A stretch of DNA of 64,000 nucleotides from Nonomuraea africana (lineage in GTDB: Bacteria; Actinomycetota; Actinomycetes; Streptosporangiales; Streptosporangiaceae): assembly GCF_014873535.1 (NCBI RefSeq), contig NZ_JADBEF010000001.1:1984001-2048000 (forward strand). Direction: 5' to 3'. Below are positions 9,161 through 18,236 of this stretch, one piece after another (within the stretch, counting starts at the first letter, position 1; every line of letters begins with the position of its first letter). Position numbers and translations under genes: made by a program. The notes under the pieces are model-generated. The model was not told where the DNA came from and ran no database searches. It saw nothing but the letters and a program-made list of their open reading frames with translations.

Positions 9161-9202
9161 CGTCGCGGTGCGCCCGGCATGCGCCGGCGGCTCGCCGCGA
9201 CG
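9161..9202 (-). terminator. stem-loop between binding-protein and permease genes
   Basis: CGTCGCGG (9161-9168) pairs with CCGCGACG (9195-9202), and the intervening GC-rich bases can extend the stem. It lies in the 63-base gap right after the binding-protein stop. Such hairpins in ABC operons commonly protect the upstream mRNA and/or cause partial termination, giving excess binding protein over membrane components; that role is inferred here. Confidence 0.6.
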
Positions 9203-9212
9203 GTGGTAGCTG

Positions 9213-10277
9213 CTACTGGATGAGGGCCTTGAACGGGTCGTCGTAGGTCCCGAACGGCTTGGGCGTGGATGCCAGCGCCTGGTCGGCGTTGTCCTTGGTG
9301 ATCATCTCGACCGGTGCCTTCACGTTGGGCGGGAGCGTCTTGCCCGCCGCGGCGGCCTGGCATGCCTCGACGCCCATGTGGCCGATCGCGTACGGGTACT
9401 GGGAGACGGTGCCGTCGAGCGTGCCGGCCTTGACCGCTTCCAGCGCGTCCTTGTTGCCGTCGACGCTGATGACCTTCACCTTGCCCGTCTTGCCGCTGTT
9501 GGCGATGGCACGTGCCACCCCGAGTCCCATGTCGTCGTTGGCGACGAAGAACCCGACCAGGTCCGGGTTCGCTCGCATGACGTCGGTCGCGGCGGTGAGC
9601 GCGGTCTGACGCTCCCAGTTGGCCGCGACGGTCTGGACGACCTTGAGGTTGGGGCCGATGCCCTGCTGGAATCCCTCCACCCTGGCGCCGCTGGTGACGT
9701 CGCCCGCGATGCCGCCGATCACCGCGACGTCGCCACCCGAGGGCAGCAGTTCGGTCATCCGCCGGCCGGCCATCTTGCCCGCCTCGACGTTGTCGGTGCC
9801 GATGTAGGTGGCCAGCTTGACGTTGGCGCTCTTGGCCGCGGCCGGGTCGACGGGGCTGTCGATGTTGACGACGGTCTTGTTCAGCGCGGAGAGCCTGGCG
9901 AGGCCCTGGATGAGGTTGGTACCGGAGATCGGATTGACCACGTAGCAGGAGAAGTCCTGCCCCGCGAGACCGTTGAGCTTGTCGGCCTGGCCCGTGGTGT
10001 CGGTGATGGAGTTGGCCGCCTGGACCGTGACCGGCACGCCGCCCGCGCGGGCCTGGTCGTCGATGCCCTGCTTCATGGCCTGGAAGAACGGGTTGTCCAG
10101 CCCCTTGATCACAGCGGCGATCCTTGGTTGACCGGCCGGGCCGCTGCCCGCGGCCGCCTCGACGCGGGTGCCGGAGCCGGCCGGCTCGCCGGAAGCGCAT
10201 GCTCCCAGCACGAGCGCCTGCAGGGCCACCACCGCGCCCACTGCCGCAGCGCGCCGATTCTTGCTGTTCATGTGCAT
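9213..10277 (-). CDS. sugar ABC transporter substrate-binding lipoprotein (periplasmic-binding-like domain)
   Basis: 354 residues, ATG at 10277 preceded by AAAGGGG at six bases. The lipobox VLGAC puts the lipidated cysteine at residue 27. The mature part has the Peripla_BP_4 pattern of RbsB/FrcB proteins: AVIKGLDNPFFQAMKQG near the start, IGTDNVEAGKMAGRR in the middle, then GFFVANDDMGLGVARA and the hinge segment VKVISVDGNKDAL. It captures sugar outside the membrane and delivers it to the adjacent permease. It is the first gene of the operon and is transcribed divergently from the ROK regulator. Confidence 0.93.
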   Translation of the reverse strand: MHMNSKNRRAAAVGAVVALQALVLGACASGEPAGSGTRVEAAAGSGPAGQPRIAAVIKGLDNPFFQAMKQGIDDQARAGGVPVTVQAANSITDTTGQADKLNGLAGQDFSCYVVNPISGTNLIQGLARLSALNKTVVNIDSPVDPAAAKSANVKLATYIGTDNVEAGKMAGRRMTELLPSGGDVAVIGGIAGDVTSGARVEGFQQGIGPNLKVVQTVAANWERQTALTAATDVMRANPDLVGFFVANDDMGLGVARAIANSGKTGKVKVISVDGNKDALEAVKAGTLDGTVSQYPYAIGHMGVEACQAAAAGKTLPPNVKAPVEMITKDNADQALASTPKPFGTYDDPFKALIQ

Positions 10278-10331
10278 CAGATGCCCCTTTCAGCGTCGAT
10301 GGAACGACCGTAAGGTTCGCTTCTGAAATAT

Positions 10332-10349
10332 GACAACCCATCTTTTGTC
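10332..10349. promoter_or_regulatory. candidate operator between sugar operon and ROK regulator
   Basis: GACAA (10332-10336) and TTGTC (10345-10349) form an inverted repeat with an 8-base spacer in the AT-rich 131-base divergent region. Placement about 55 bases upstream of the binding-protein start fits control by the adjacent ROK repressor. No experimental motif for this protein is known to me. Confidence 0.4.
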
Positions 10350-10408
10350 GTTAAAAATCGAAAGTTTCTTGACTTACGCCCACTGTCTGGCATATCTATA
10401 GTGGTCGA

Positions 10409-11617
10409 GTGGACATAAACAGTGTCGTCACCCCACGGATGGGAGTCAGTGCGGGCGAGATCCTCGGCCTGTTCCGCGGCGTGTCCGACGGCCTCACGAA
10501 GGCGGACGTGATGCGCAGGACCGGCCTCTCACGTACCACGGTCAACCAGCGGCTCGACGGGTTGCTCGCCGCGGGGCTGCTGATCCCCGCGCCCGAGGAC
10601 GCGCGTACCCGCGGCCGGCCCGCGGGCCAGTTCGTCGTCAACCACGACCGCGGGGTGCTGCTGGTGGCCGACATCGGCGCCACCGGCCTGCGCACCGCGC
10701 TGTGCGACCTGAGCGGGCGGGTGCGGTCCGAGCGCGAGGCCTCCGCCGACGTGACGGCGGGCCCGCAGACCATCCTCGGCATCGTCGACGAGCTGTTCAC
10801 CGAGATTCTCGAGGAAGAACATCAGCGGCCGAGTGCGGTGCTCGGCGTGGGGATCGACGTGCCCGGGCCTGTCGACTTCGCCAGCGGACGGGTGGTCAGC
10901 CCGCCGATCATGACGGGATGGGACCGCTTCGACATCCCGGGCTGGTTCGCCTCCCGATACGACTGTCCCGTCCTGGTCGACAAGGACGTCAACGCGATGG
11001 CCTTCGGCGAGCAGCGCCTGCGATACCCGGACGTCCCGCACCTGTTGATGGTCAAGGTCGGCACGGGGGTCGGCACCGGCCTCGTCGCCGGGGGCCAGGT
11101 GCACCGCGGCGCCGACGGTGCGGCCGGCGACGTCGGCCACACCCAGGTGACCGTCGAGGACACGGCGGAACCCCCTGTCTGCCGGTGCGGGAACGCCGGC
11201 TGCGTGGAGGCGTACGCCGGCGGGTGGGCCCTCGTGCGGGACCTCCGGGAGGCGGGGCGCGAGGTGGTCACCGTGGACGACGCCGTCCGCCTGATCCGCG
11301 GCGGCGACCCGGTCGCGGTACGGCTCGCCCGGCGCGCGGCCCGCATCCTCGGCGGCGCTATCGCCGACACGGTCAACCTGTTCAACCCCCGCGTCATCGC
11401 GATCGGCGGTCAGCTGGCCCACACCGACGAGCTGCTCTTCGCCGGGATCCGGGAGATCGTCTACCGGCGTTCCCTGCCGCTGGCGACCCGCAACCTGCAG
11501 ATCGTCCGCAGCGACCTGGACCCGCATGCGGGGATCCTCGGGCTCGCGCAGCTTCTCGTGGACGGCATCTACGCTCCCCAGCGGATCCAGGAACTCGTCG
11601 ATGGCGCGGTGGTGTAG
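10409..11617 (+). CDS. ROK-family transcriptional repressor
   Basis: 402 residues from GTG at 10409; an ATG ten codons later is an alternative, and neither has a clear Shine-Dalgarno sequence, so a leaderless transcript is possible (TATAGT ends only six bases before the GTG). Residues 15-65 form a winged helix-turn-helix (LTKADVMRRTGLSRTTVNQRL). The rest is a ROK sugar-kinase-like domain with DIGATGLR, GIDVPGPVD and the zinc-binding CRCGNAGCVEAYAGG. ROK regulators sense a sugar or sugar phosphate. Divergent placement makes the flanking sugar operon its likely target. Confidence 0.92.
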   Translation: MDINSVVTPRMGVSAGEILGLFRGVSDGLTKADVMRRTGLSRTTVNQRLDGLLAAGLLIPAPEDARTRGRPAGQFVVNHDRGVLLVADIGATGLRTALCDLSGRVRSEREASADVTAGPQTILGIVDELFTEILEEEHQRPSAVLGVGIDVPGPVDFASGRVVSPPIMTGWDRFDIPGWFASRYDCPVLVDKDVNAMAFGEQRLRYPDVPHLLMVKVGTGVGTGLVAGGQVHRGADGAAGDVGHTQVTVEDTAEPPVCRCGNAGCVEAYAGGWALVRDLREAGREVVTVDDAVRLIRGGDPVAVRLARRAARILGGAIADTVNLFNPRVIAIGGQLAHTDELLFAGIREIVYRRSLPLATRNLQIVRSDLDPHAGILGLAQLLVDGIYAPQRIQELVDGAVV

Positions 11618-11946
11618 GAGCGAGCCGCCACAGCCGACCGGATCACCACCCGACCCACCGACCGGTACGCCCAGCCGTTCGAGGCCGCCACCGGCGCCGG
11701 CCCGCACCAGTGGCGCCGCCAGCCAGCCGGCAACCGTCAGTCAGCAACCGGCCAGGTCACTGACGCTCAGCGCCCGCTGGCAAGCGCGCGTGCTGGCCTC
11801 CAGAGTGCAGGGCGAGCATGGACACTTCGGCGATACCCGCGGGTTGCATGACGTCCGGGCATGGCTCGCCTTCGGGAACGGTCGGCCTGATACAGCACTC
11901 GCGCGATCAGGGAAAGGACCGGCCACGAGAGGCGAGCTTCCCGTAC
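11618..11946. other. 329-bp intergenic region, no gene seen
   Basis: Lies between the 3' ends of the ROK gene and the amino-acid transporter operon (convergent). Open frames across it are extensions of other frames without starts. No clear terminator hairpin was found. Confidence 0.45.
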
Positions 11947-12690
11947 TCAGCCTTCCGGATGCAGCACGCGCTTGAGGAACGAGCGGGTGCGTTCGTGCTT
12001 GGGGTCGCCGATCACCTGGGCGGGCGGGCCGTCCTCGACGATGACGCCGCCGTCCATGAACACCACCCGGTCGGCCACCTCGCGGGCGAAGCCCATCTCG
12101 TGCGTGACCACGAGCATGGTCATGCCCTCCTCCGCCAGCTTGCGCATGACGGCGAGCACGTCGCCGACCAGCTCGGGGTCGAGCGCGGAGGTGGGCTCGT
12201 CGAACAGCATCAGGTCGGGGTCCATGGCCAGCGCCCTGGCGATGGCCACCCGCTGCTGCTGCCCACCGGAGAGCTGGGCGGGGTAGGCGTCGCACTTTTC
12301 TGAGACGCCGACCTTGTTCAGGTTGTCCCTGGCGACGATCTCGGCCTCTTTGCTGCTCCGCTTCAGTACCCGACGCTGCGAGATCATGACGTTCTGCAGC
12401 GCGGTCATGTGGGGGAACAGGTTGAACTGCTGGAACACCATCCCGATGCGGCGCCTGACCGAGTCGATGTCCACGTCGGGGTCGGTGATCTCGATTCCCT
12501 CGACGTGCACGGTGCCCTTGGTCGGCTGCTCCAGCAGGTTCACGCAGCGCAGCAACGTGGACTTGCCCGAGCCCGAGGGGCCGACGACGCAGACGACCTG
12601 GCCCGGTTCGACCGTGACGTCGATGCCCTTGAGCACCTCGTTCGCGCCGAAGTACTTGTGCAGCCCTTTGATCTCGATGGCGGGCGTCAT
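11947..12690 (-). CDS. polar amino-acid ABC transporter ATP-binding protein (GlnQ-like)
   Basis: 247 residues, the normal size for the family. Walker [11 protein letters not shown]-loop [12 protein letters not shown], signature [16 protein letters not shown], Walker [15 protein letters not shown] and H-loop VVTHEMGFA are intact; the QFNLFPH segment is typical of the polar amino-acid subfamily. It is the third gene of a minus-strand operon and its start overlaps the permease stop by ATGA at 12687-12690. Confidence 0.95.
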   Translation of the reverse strand: MTPAIEIKGLHKYFGANEVLKGIDVTVEPGQVVCVVGPSGSGKSTLLRCVNLLEQPTKGTVHVEGIEITDPDVDIDSVRRRIGMVFQQFNLFPHMTALQNVMISQRRVLKRSSKEAEIVARDNLNKVGVSEKCDAYPAQLSGGQQQRVAIARALAMDPDLMLFDEPTSALDPELVGDVLAVMRKLAEEGMTMLVVTHEMGFAREVADRVVFMDGGVIVEDGPPAQVIGDPKHERTRSFLKRVLHPEG

Positions 12691-13514
12691 CGGCCACTCC
12701 CCTTACGCTTCTCCAGCCGGGCTGCAAGATAGCCGAGCGGGACGGTGACGATCAGGTACGTCAGTCCCGAGACCATGATGGGCGTGGCGTTGGCGTACTG
12801 GGAAGCCAGATCGTTGCCGAACTTGGCCAGCTCGACGTACTGCCCTGAGACTCCGAGGAAGAGCACCAGTGAGGAGTCCTTGAGCAGACTGACGAACTGG
12901 TTCGTGGTAGGCGGGATCACGATCCTGATCGCCTGGGGGATCACCACGGTGAACTGCGCCCTGGCCGCCGACATGCCCAGCGACCTGGCCGCCTCGGTCT
13001 GTCCCTTCGGTACGGCCTGCAGCCCGGCACGGAAGACCTCGGCCTGGTAGGCCGCGCCGACGAGGCCGAGCCCCAGGATGCCCTGGCCGTAGGTGCCGCC
13101 GGGCACCTCGAAGCCGGGCAGCGCCAGGGGCAGGAAGGTGATCAACAGGAAGATCAGGAGGGCCGGTAGGCCACGGAAGATCTCGATGTATACGGTCGCG
13201 ATCCACCGGTAGGGACGCACCGGTGAGATTCGCATGAGAGCGAAGATCAGCCCAAGCACGAAGGCGAGGACGAAGCCGCCGATCGTGTAGATGAGCGTGT
13301 TCCGCAGCGCGATCGTGAACAGCTCAGGCAGCGCCTTGTCGGCCACGTCGCCCTTGGCGAAGTTCTGGGCAAGGCTCGTCCAGTCCACATACAGGACCAG
13401 CGCGACAAGGGCGACACCCAGCACGATGTACTGGGTGCCACGAACGATCTTCTGTTTCTTACGAGGGCTGAGCCGGGCACGGCCCGGCGCAGCCGCCACA
13501 GGCTGATCCGGCAT
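12687..13514 (-). CDS. polar amino-acid ABC transporter permease (HisM/GlnP family)
   Basis: 275 residues. A basic cytoplasmic N-terminus (about 30 residues) is followed by at least five membrane segments. Family hallmarks are [16 protein letters not shown], the [12 protein letters not shown] segment and the EAA-type coupling motif EAARSLGMS followed by [13 protein letters not shown]. It starts three bases after the binding-protein stop and overlaps the ATPase start, so the three genes are one operon. Confidence 0.94.
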   Translation of the reverse strand: MPDQPVAAAPGRARLSPRKKQKIVRGTQYIVLGVALVALVLYVDWTSLAQNFAKGDVADKALPELFTIALRNTLIYTIGGFVLAFVLGLIFALMRISPVRPYRWIATVYIEIFRGLPALLIFLLITFLPLALPGFEVPGGTYGQGILGLGLVGAAYQAEVFRAGLQAVPKGQTEAARSLGMSAARAQFTVVIPQAIRIVIPPTTNQFVSLLKDSSLVLFLGVSGQYVELAKFGNDLASQYANATPIMVSGLTYLIVTVPLGYLAARLEKRKGSGR

Positions 13515-13517
13515 GGG

Positions 13518-14375
13518 CTAGCCCAGCTCGCCGGGCTTTTTGCCGAACCACTTCATGAAGATCTGGTCGTAGGTGCCATCGGCCTTGGCCTGGGTGATCG
13601 TGTCGTTGATCGTCTTGAGCAGGACCGGGTCGGCGCCCTTCTTGAGGCCGATGCCGTACTGCTCGCCGGTGTCGAGGCTGGCCACCAGCTCGAACTTGGC
13701 GGCGATCTCCGGCTTCTTCAGCCAGGTGAGGACCACGGGCAGGTCCTGGATGATCACGTCGGCCTGCCCGGACTGCAGAGCCAGCAGTTCCTTGGGCGAG
13801 TCGGCGTACTCGGTCGGGTCGAACCCGTTCTTCTTGACGTAGTCGAGGCCGGTGGTGCTGGCCTGCGCGCCCAGTTTGAGACCCTTGGCCTTGACGTCCT
13901 CCAGGGACTTGGCGCCGGTGCCCTTCTTGGCCATCAGCGCCTGCGTGGCGTCGAAGTACGGCACGGAGAAGTCGATGTTCTGCTTGCGCTCGTCGGTGAT
14001 CGTCATACCGGCGGCGGCCACGTCACACTTCTTCGCGGCCATGGCGGCGCCGCTCTTGATCACCGCGAAGTCGATGTCGACGATCTCCTGCGTCACCCCG
14101 AGCTTCTTGGCTGCCAGATCGACGATGTCGACATCGAAGCCGACGATCTTGCCGCTCGCGTCCTTGAACTGGAACGGCTCGTAAGGGATGTTCGTGCAAG
14201 TCGTGAGCTTGCCCGGGTTGACGAGCTGCGCGCCGGCCGCGCCCGCGCCGCCAGGGCTGGCGGTCGCGGTGGTGGCGCCGTCTCCTGAGCCGCCGCAGGC
14301 GGACAGACCCAGGATGGCGGTCAAGGCGAGCACGCTGATGGTGTCCCTGCGGCGGCTTTTTGACCAGAGGGCCAT
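13518..14375 (-). CDS. amino-acid ABC transporter substrate-binding lipoprotein
   Basis: 285 residues, ATG at 14375 with AGGAGG six bases upstream. Lipobox GLSAC gives a lipidated Cys27, followed by a Gly/Ala/Thr linker. The SBP_bac_3 domain shows YEPFQFKDASGKIVGFDVDI (strand and ligand loop), AAAGMTITDERKQNIDFS and YGIGLKKGADP. These proteins bind polar or charged amino acids; the exact ligand cannot be read from sequence. It is the promoter-proximal gene of the transporter operon. Confidence 0.95.
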   Translation of the reverse strand: MALWSKSRRRDTISVLALTAILGLSACGGSGDGATTATASPGGAGAAGAQLVNPGKLTTCTNIPYEPFQFKDASGKIVGFDVDIVDLAAKKLGVTQEIVDIDFAVIKSGAAMAAKKCDVAAAGMTITDERKQNIDFSVPYFDATQALMAKKGTGAKSLEDVKAKGLKLGAQASTTGLDYVKKNGFDPTEYADSPKELLALQSGQADVIIQDLPVVLTWLKKPEIAAKFELVASLDTGEQYGIGLKKGADPVLLKTINDTITQAKADGTYDQIFMKWFGKKPGELG

Positions 14376-14439
14376 GTCAGGCCTCCTCGAAGAGGTATGT
14401 CATGAATGTTGCATTTTGTGAATCCTAGTTCGCCGCGTG

Positions 14440-14840
14440 CGACGATCCGTCCACAGAGCGCGTTCAGATCATGCGGTGGGGCGTTGGACAGCGTAGAACA
14501 CCTTGATGCCGGCCGTCTGCGGGCGGGGTCAACGCCATGACCATAGGCGCTGGCGAGGGGTTTCCAGTCCGGGCCGAACGCCACCGACCAGGCTCCGGCG
14601 TCACCTTGGCCGGACAGGAACAGCCGTCGCCAGCCGCCCACCCTCACCGGGCTCTCCACGCTACCGACCATTGAGCAAGATCTGTGACCTGTGCATCTGG
14701 AGGTCTCCAGCGACGGGGCGCGGTGAGGTCGACGACCTCGATCGCACCGGTCTCCGCAAGATCGACGTCTTCCTTGAAGATGGCTGCTGAAATCCTCCAC
14801 CAGGCCGGGCATGTGCGGCGGCGCCCGGGACGCCGCCTCA
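14440..14840 (-). pseudogene. WD-repeat gene remnant
   Basis: On the minus strand two frames carry WD-like stretches: EDVDLAETGAIEVVDLTAPR at the upstream side, then GDAGAWSVAFGPDWKPLAS and DLNALCGRI downstream. The last two resemble the end of a beta-propeller and the short tail that often follows it in actinomycete NACHT/WD proteins. There are frame breaks and no start, so this is decayed. It is the second WD fragment in the window (see 4861-5596), possibly from the same kind of gene. Confidence 0.5.
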
Positions 14841-14845
14841 CGGGG

Positions 14846-15715
14846 TTACGCGCCGCGGCAGGGGACGCGCCACGCCTGCAGGTCGAGTTTCTTCTTCAGC
14901 GAGTTGAAGTTCTGCTTGTTGGACTTGGCGCAGAACCTTGCGGTGCCCAGGTCGTACTCGACCTGGAAGACGGCCTTGCCCGCCTTGACGAACTGGTCGT
15001 AGCCGAAGTCGCCGTTCTGGGCGGTGGTGCACTCGTCGTACTGCCAGCACTGCTCGTTGACGGCGAAGTCGAAGTACGGCAGGAGCTGCGGGATCTGCTC
15101 CAGGTCGTTCTTCAGCCCGATGGACAGGCCGCGCTTGTGCGCCTCGTTGGCCAGCCAGGTGTTGTACGCGAGCTGGTCGGCGGCCGTGAGCGGGAAACCG
15201 GTCTCCGACTTGTAGCCGTCGACCAGGTCGGCCTCCACGCCGTCGAACCCGGCCTTCTTGCACATGTCGAGCCTGGCCTTCATGATCTCGCCGAGCTTGC
15301 CCTGGTACTGGCGGATGTCCAGCCAGCGCTCCTCGGGCCAGCCGTCCACCTGCTTGCCAAGCACGGACTTGGGGAACTGGGCGGCGTCGGGGCGGAAGTT
15401 CTCGTACGAGCCCGCGCTGATGTAGCAGATAACGCCGCGGCCGGGTTTGTCGGCCTTGAGCGCCTTGACGATGGCGCCGTCCTTGGCCAGGAAACCGTCG
15501 ATGTCGAACATCTGGACGTTCGGGAAGGGCTTCTTGGGCAGCGTCGAGAGCTGCCACTGCCAGCTGGTGTTGAGCGCGGGTTTCCAGCAGCCGTCGCACG
15601 GCGCGGGTGCGGGCAGCGGGGCCGCTTCGTGGGCCTGCACCGCCGCCTGGGCCGGGGCGCTCACGAGTGCGGCAGCCGCCAGCACGGCCGCGGAAATGAT
15701 CGTCTTCAAACGCAT
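14846..15715 (-). CDS. secreted endo-alpha-1,4-polygalactosaminidase-like glycosidase (GH114)
   Basis: 289 residues with a Sec signal peptide ending near residue 24-25 (APAQAA). The TIM-barrel family GH114 pattern is clear: NVQMFDIDGF, GVICYISAGSYENFRPD, ERWLDIRQ, FDGVEADLVDGY, SIGLKNDLEQ, DFAVNEQCW and FQVEYDLG. The acidic residues in those strand ends are the expected catalytic and substrate-binding positions. Members hydrolyse galactosamine-containing exopolysaccharide. Four or more cysteines suggest disulfides. No strong ribosome-binding site was seen before the ATG at 15715, and the gene appears monocistronic. Confidence 0.88.
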   Translation of the reverse strand: MRLKTIISAAVLAAAALVSAPAQAAVQAHEAAPLPAPAPCDGCWKPALNTSWQWQLSTLPKKPFPNVQMFDIDGFLAKDGAIVKALKADKPGRGVICYISAGSYENFRPDAAQFPKSVLGKQVDGWPEERWLDIRQYQGKLGEIMKARLDMCKKAGFDGVEADLVDGYKSETGFPLTAADQLAYNTWLANEAHKRGLSIGLKNDLEQIPQLLPYFDFAVNEQCWQYDECTTAQNGDFGYDQFVKAGKAVFQVEYDLGTARFCAKSNKQNFNSLKKKLDLQAWRVPCRGA

Positions 15716-16571
15716 GACGGCAAGGTCTATAGGTTCGCGGGGCCCGGCTTACCGGAAATGTGATCACGAAAAGGTTGCGGTCTTACCGTCCGGGGAAGTA
15801 GCGGGCGGCCATCCAGATGGTGAGCTCGGGAGATCCGGCCGGCACCAGGCAGGGGAGCGGGCGCCGACCCGTGCATCCACCTCAACGAGATCCACGACGT
15901 GCAGTTCACCTGTGCACCCCTCGACGGCTGGTGGTGGACGGGCGACAACCGGTCGACCGAACTTCTCCTTCCACACCCCTCGTGAGGGGGAGGAGACACA
16001 CGCAGGCGGTGGAGAACACCCCCGAGAGGGGCGTCGGCTACATCGACGGACAGGTGGGTTCAGGTACTGGTTCCCCGGCGAGGCCAGCCCGGGCGAGGCG
16101 TGGATGGAGGTAGACCGGCTGCGCATCTACTCCCTGACATGGCGCTTGCCGTACAGGTCGGCCGATCTCGCGGGAGGCGATCTCGGGGGGCGATTCGGCT
16201 AGCCTGCCCGGCATGCCACGCGCCCGCCAGATCGTCGCCGACGCCGCCGACCATCCGGCGGTACGGCGGCCGGCCGTCCAGGCCGCGCTGAAGCGCTGCG
16301 CCGCCGCTCGTGGCCACGCGCACCTCGCCCCGCCCCCTCGCCGTCGAGGGCCGCAGCGAGGACCACTCTCGCACGGTGGCCGCCGAGCTGACCGGCGCGC
16401 TGAAGGCGGCAGGGCTCGGCAGTGCGGAGATCGCGGGCGGGAACTCCCGTCACGAACCGGACGGGCGGTTCGTCGACGTGTCGGTCTCGGTCGACGTGCT
16501 GGTGCGCGACGACCTGGCCCGAGGGGTGTCGCTTCTTTCCGGCGCGAGGTGGGTTCGGACAGGATGCGAGG
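15716..16571. other. 856-bp region of probable gene debris
   Basis: No intact gene. Plus-strand pieces look coding in different frames: DPCIHLNEIHDVQFTCAPLD (about 15868-15930), GEASPGEAWMEVDRLRIYS (about 16075-16135) and RTVAAELTGALKAAGLGS with HEPDGRFVDVSVSVDVLV (about 16375-16505). None has a start and frame continuity. I do not recognise the families, and these are best treated as remnants. Confidence 0.4.
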
Positions 16572-16841
16572 ATGCAGGAGCAACTGATCCGGATGCTTGT
16601 TGAGCTGGTCGTGGACCTGGCGATGTTCTTCGACTCTTGCGATGACTCGGTGCTGGACCCCGATGACGCGGTGAAGCAACTGGAGTGGATCGGATACAAG
16701 TTCGCAGGCCTTTCTCCTGAGGCTCGACAAGAGGTGATCGCGGTTATGCGGGACATCGCGGCGCGCGATAGAGAGACGTATGGCGCCTTCCTGGCGACCT
16801 GGATCGATGAGCTGGGTGCCTGGGACGAACCGCAGGAATGA
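16572..16841 (+). CDS. small acidic hypothetical protein
   Basis: 89 residues from ATG at 16572. The predicted protein is helical and acidic (FFDSCDDSVLDPDDAVKQLE, then AARDRETYGAFLATWIDEL), with no signal peptide or membrane segment. The ribosome-binding site is modest (AGG at about eight bases). Codon use is less GC3-biased than neighbours, and the upstream sequence is debris, so it may have arrived with foreign DNA. Family not recognised; small helical partner or immunity-type proteins look like this, but that is only a guess. Confidence 0.55.
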   Translation: MQEQLIRMLVELVVDLAMFFDSCDDSVLDPDDAVKQLEWIGYKFAGLSPEARQEVIAVMRDIAARDRETYGAFLATWIDELGAWDEPQE

Positions 16842-17196
16842 AGCAGACTGGCGGCGGTGCGGCCCACACGCGGCGGGTCGGATGGGTACGGCGGGGCTGG
16901 TGTGCGATGCGAGCACGGTTGAGGAGTTCCCAGCACTCGCGGAGACGATGCGGCGCTGCAGAAGGTCGCCGGAGGGTGGGAAGTCGATCCGCTACCGGGA
17001 TATCCCGCCTTCGGAGACCGGGGACTGATCGGTTCAGATACAAGGGCACGAAGCGCTTGACCTGAAGCTGAGAAAATGTCCGATTCTGACCGTACGCTGG
17101 CTGCGTGACAGAGATCATCGACTATGGGCGGTTCGGCGGCGGCGGTGCGCGCAGGCCCCGCTACCTGAGCGGCAGCGAGGCCTGGGAGCTGGAACC
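16842..17196. other. 355-bp region with a possible truncated gene start
   Basis: A GTG at 17105 opens a frame (TEIIDYGRFGGGGARRPRYL) that runs to 17293, overlapping the opposite-strand gene 17197-17565. It reads like the N-terminus of a gene whose body has been lost. TACGCT just upstream could be a -10 element for a leaderless transcript. Nothing else is recognised. Confidence 0.3.
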
Positions 17197-17565
17197 CTAC
17201 TTCGGGTCGTTGTTGTTCACGGGGTCGGTGTCTACTCCTGGGGGACACGAGACAAGTTTAGACATGGGATTTCCGGCGGGCCCGGGGTCGTAGGTGATTA
17301 CGTGCTTACACCCCTTGGCGTCATAGTAAGTTTTGCCGACTTGGCTCTTGTAACCGCCGTCTTTATTGTTGGCTTTTTTGTGCCGCAAACAGTGCGATCT
17401 TGATGTGGAATTATCACAGTGGCTCGTTTCGGAGAGAATTGGGGCGGACGCTGCGGCGCCTTCGGTCGCACTGGCGCTGGCGGATTGAGTCGACATGGTC
17501 ACGGGGACGCCGAGGGCGACGGTCGCGATGGCGGCTGCGGTGAGAGTGTTCCTGAGACTACGCAT
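17197..17565 (-). CDS. small secreted protein, lower GC
   Basis: 122 residues, ATG at 17565 with GGAGG eight bases upstream. The signal peptide ends near residue 32 (SASA). The mature part is short, hydrophilic and has four cysteines (HCDN, HCLRHKK, GCKHV, SCPPG), with GKTYYDAKGCKHVITYDPG in the core. A TATAAA box (reverse complement of 17607-17612) lies about 45 bases upstream as a likely -10. Base composition is clearly lower in GC than neighbours, suggesting recent acquisition. Function unknown. Confidence 0.7.
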   Translation of the reverse strand: MRSLRNTLTAAAIATVALGVPVTMSTQSASASATEGAAASAPILSETSHCDNSTSRSHCLRHKKANNKDGGYKSQVGKTYYDAKGCKHVITYDPGPAGNPMSKLVSCPPGVDTDPVNNNDPK

Positions 17566-18236
17566 GAGATATTCCTCCGATATCCGTTTTGTGGCGCTTA
17601 GGCATCTTTATAGCTGTTACTGCTTACAAACCCCTTTCATGCCGGTTGTGGTAGGCATGCATGCATGACTGTCGTGCCGATCCCGATGGGGGTGGACGTG
17701 CCCCAGTCGCGGTCTGGATGTGACGGCGTGCCTCTGCCGCTGTCATCGATGCCTCTCTGGCGCGGCCGTGGGGGCACGTGCGGCTCGGCGTCCATCCATG
17801 GGGGCGGCCCTGGCGTGCGCCGCGTTCGAGCAAGGCGAGCGGCGTTGCGCCAGTTGGCGGTGGCGGTCACCTTTTCGGTCTGGCCTATTGCGTCAAGAGG
17901 GGGAGTATTGATCAGGAGCTCTGGCGGACCGCTGAGCGTTGTGCCTCGCCGCGCCCGGTGTTCGCTCGCCGACATCCGACGTCTCCCACTCGTACATGCC
18001 ACGATCTCGGCCGAGAACGATCAGCTCCGCGCTGCGTAGGGCGGCCGCGGGCGGCTCGCTGAAACTCGAGCACCTCGCGAGACAGTCCGTTCGTCGCCGC
18101 AGCAGGTGTCCTGCTGCCGCCGGCGGCAGCAGGGCGAGCGTGATCACCCCGAGGAACCGGGCGATCGCGGAGAAATGGGGAGAAGTAGACTGAGTCCCTT
18201 CCCCCGTGCTCCAGGGTGACGCCGGAGGGAGGGCAC
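17566..18236. other. 671-bp intergenic region, possible remnants
   Basis: Contains the promoter area of the small secreted protein on its left. A minus-strand stretch near 17990-18050 (AELIVLGRDRGMYEWETSD) looks coding but has no intact frame. No RNA gene or repeat recognised. Confidence 0.4.

Noticed and set aside
7402..10341. Very long minus-strand open frame across binding protein, permease and ATPase genes
   Set aside because: It joins unrelated reading frames, only its last part matches the ATPase; the permease and binding protein lie in other frames with proper starts.
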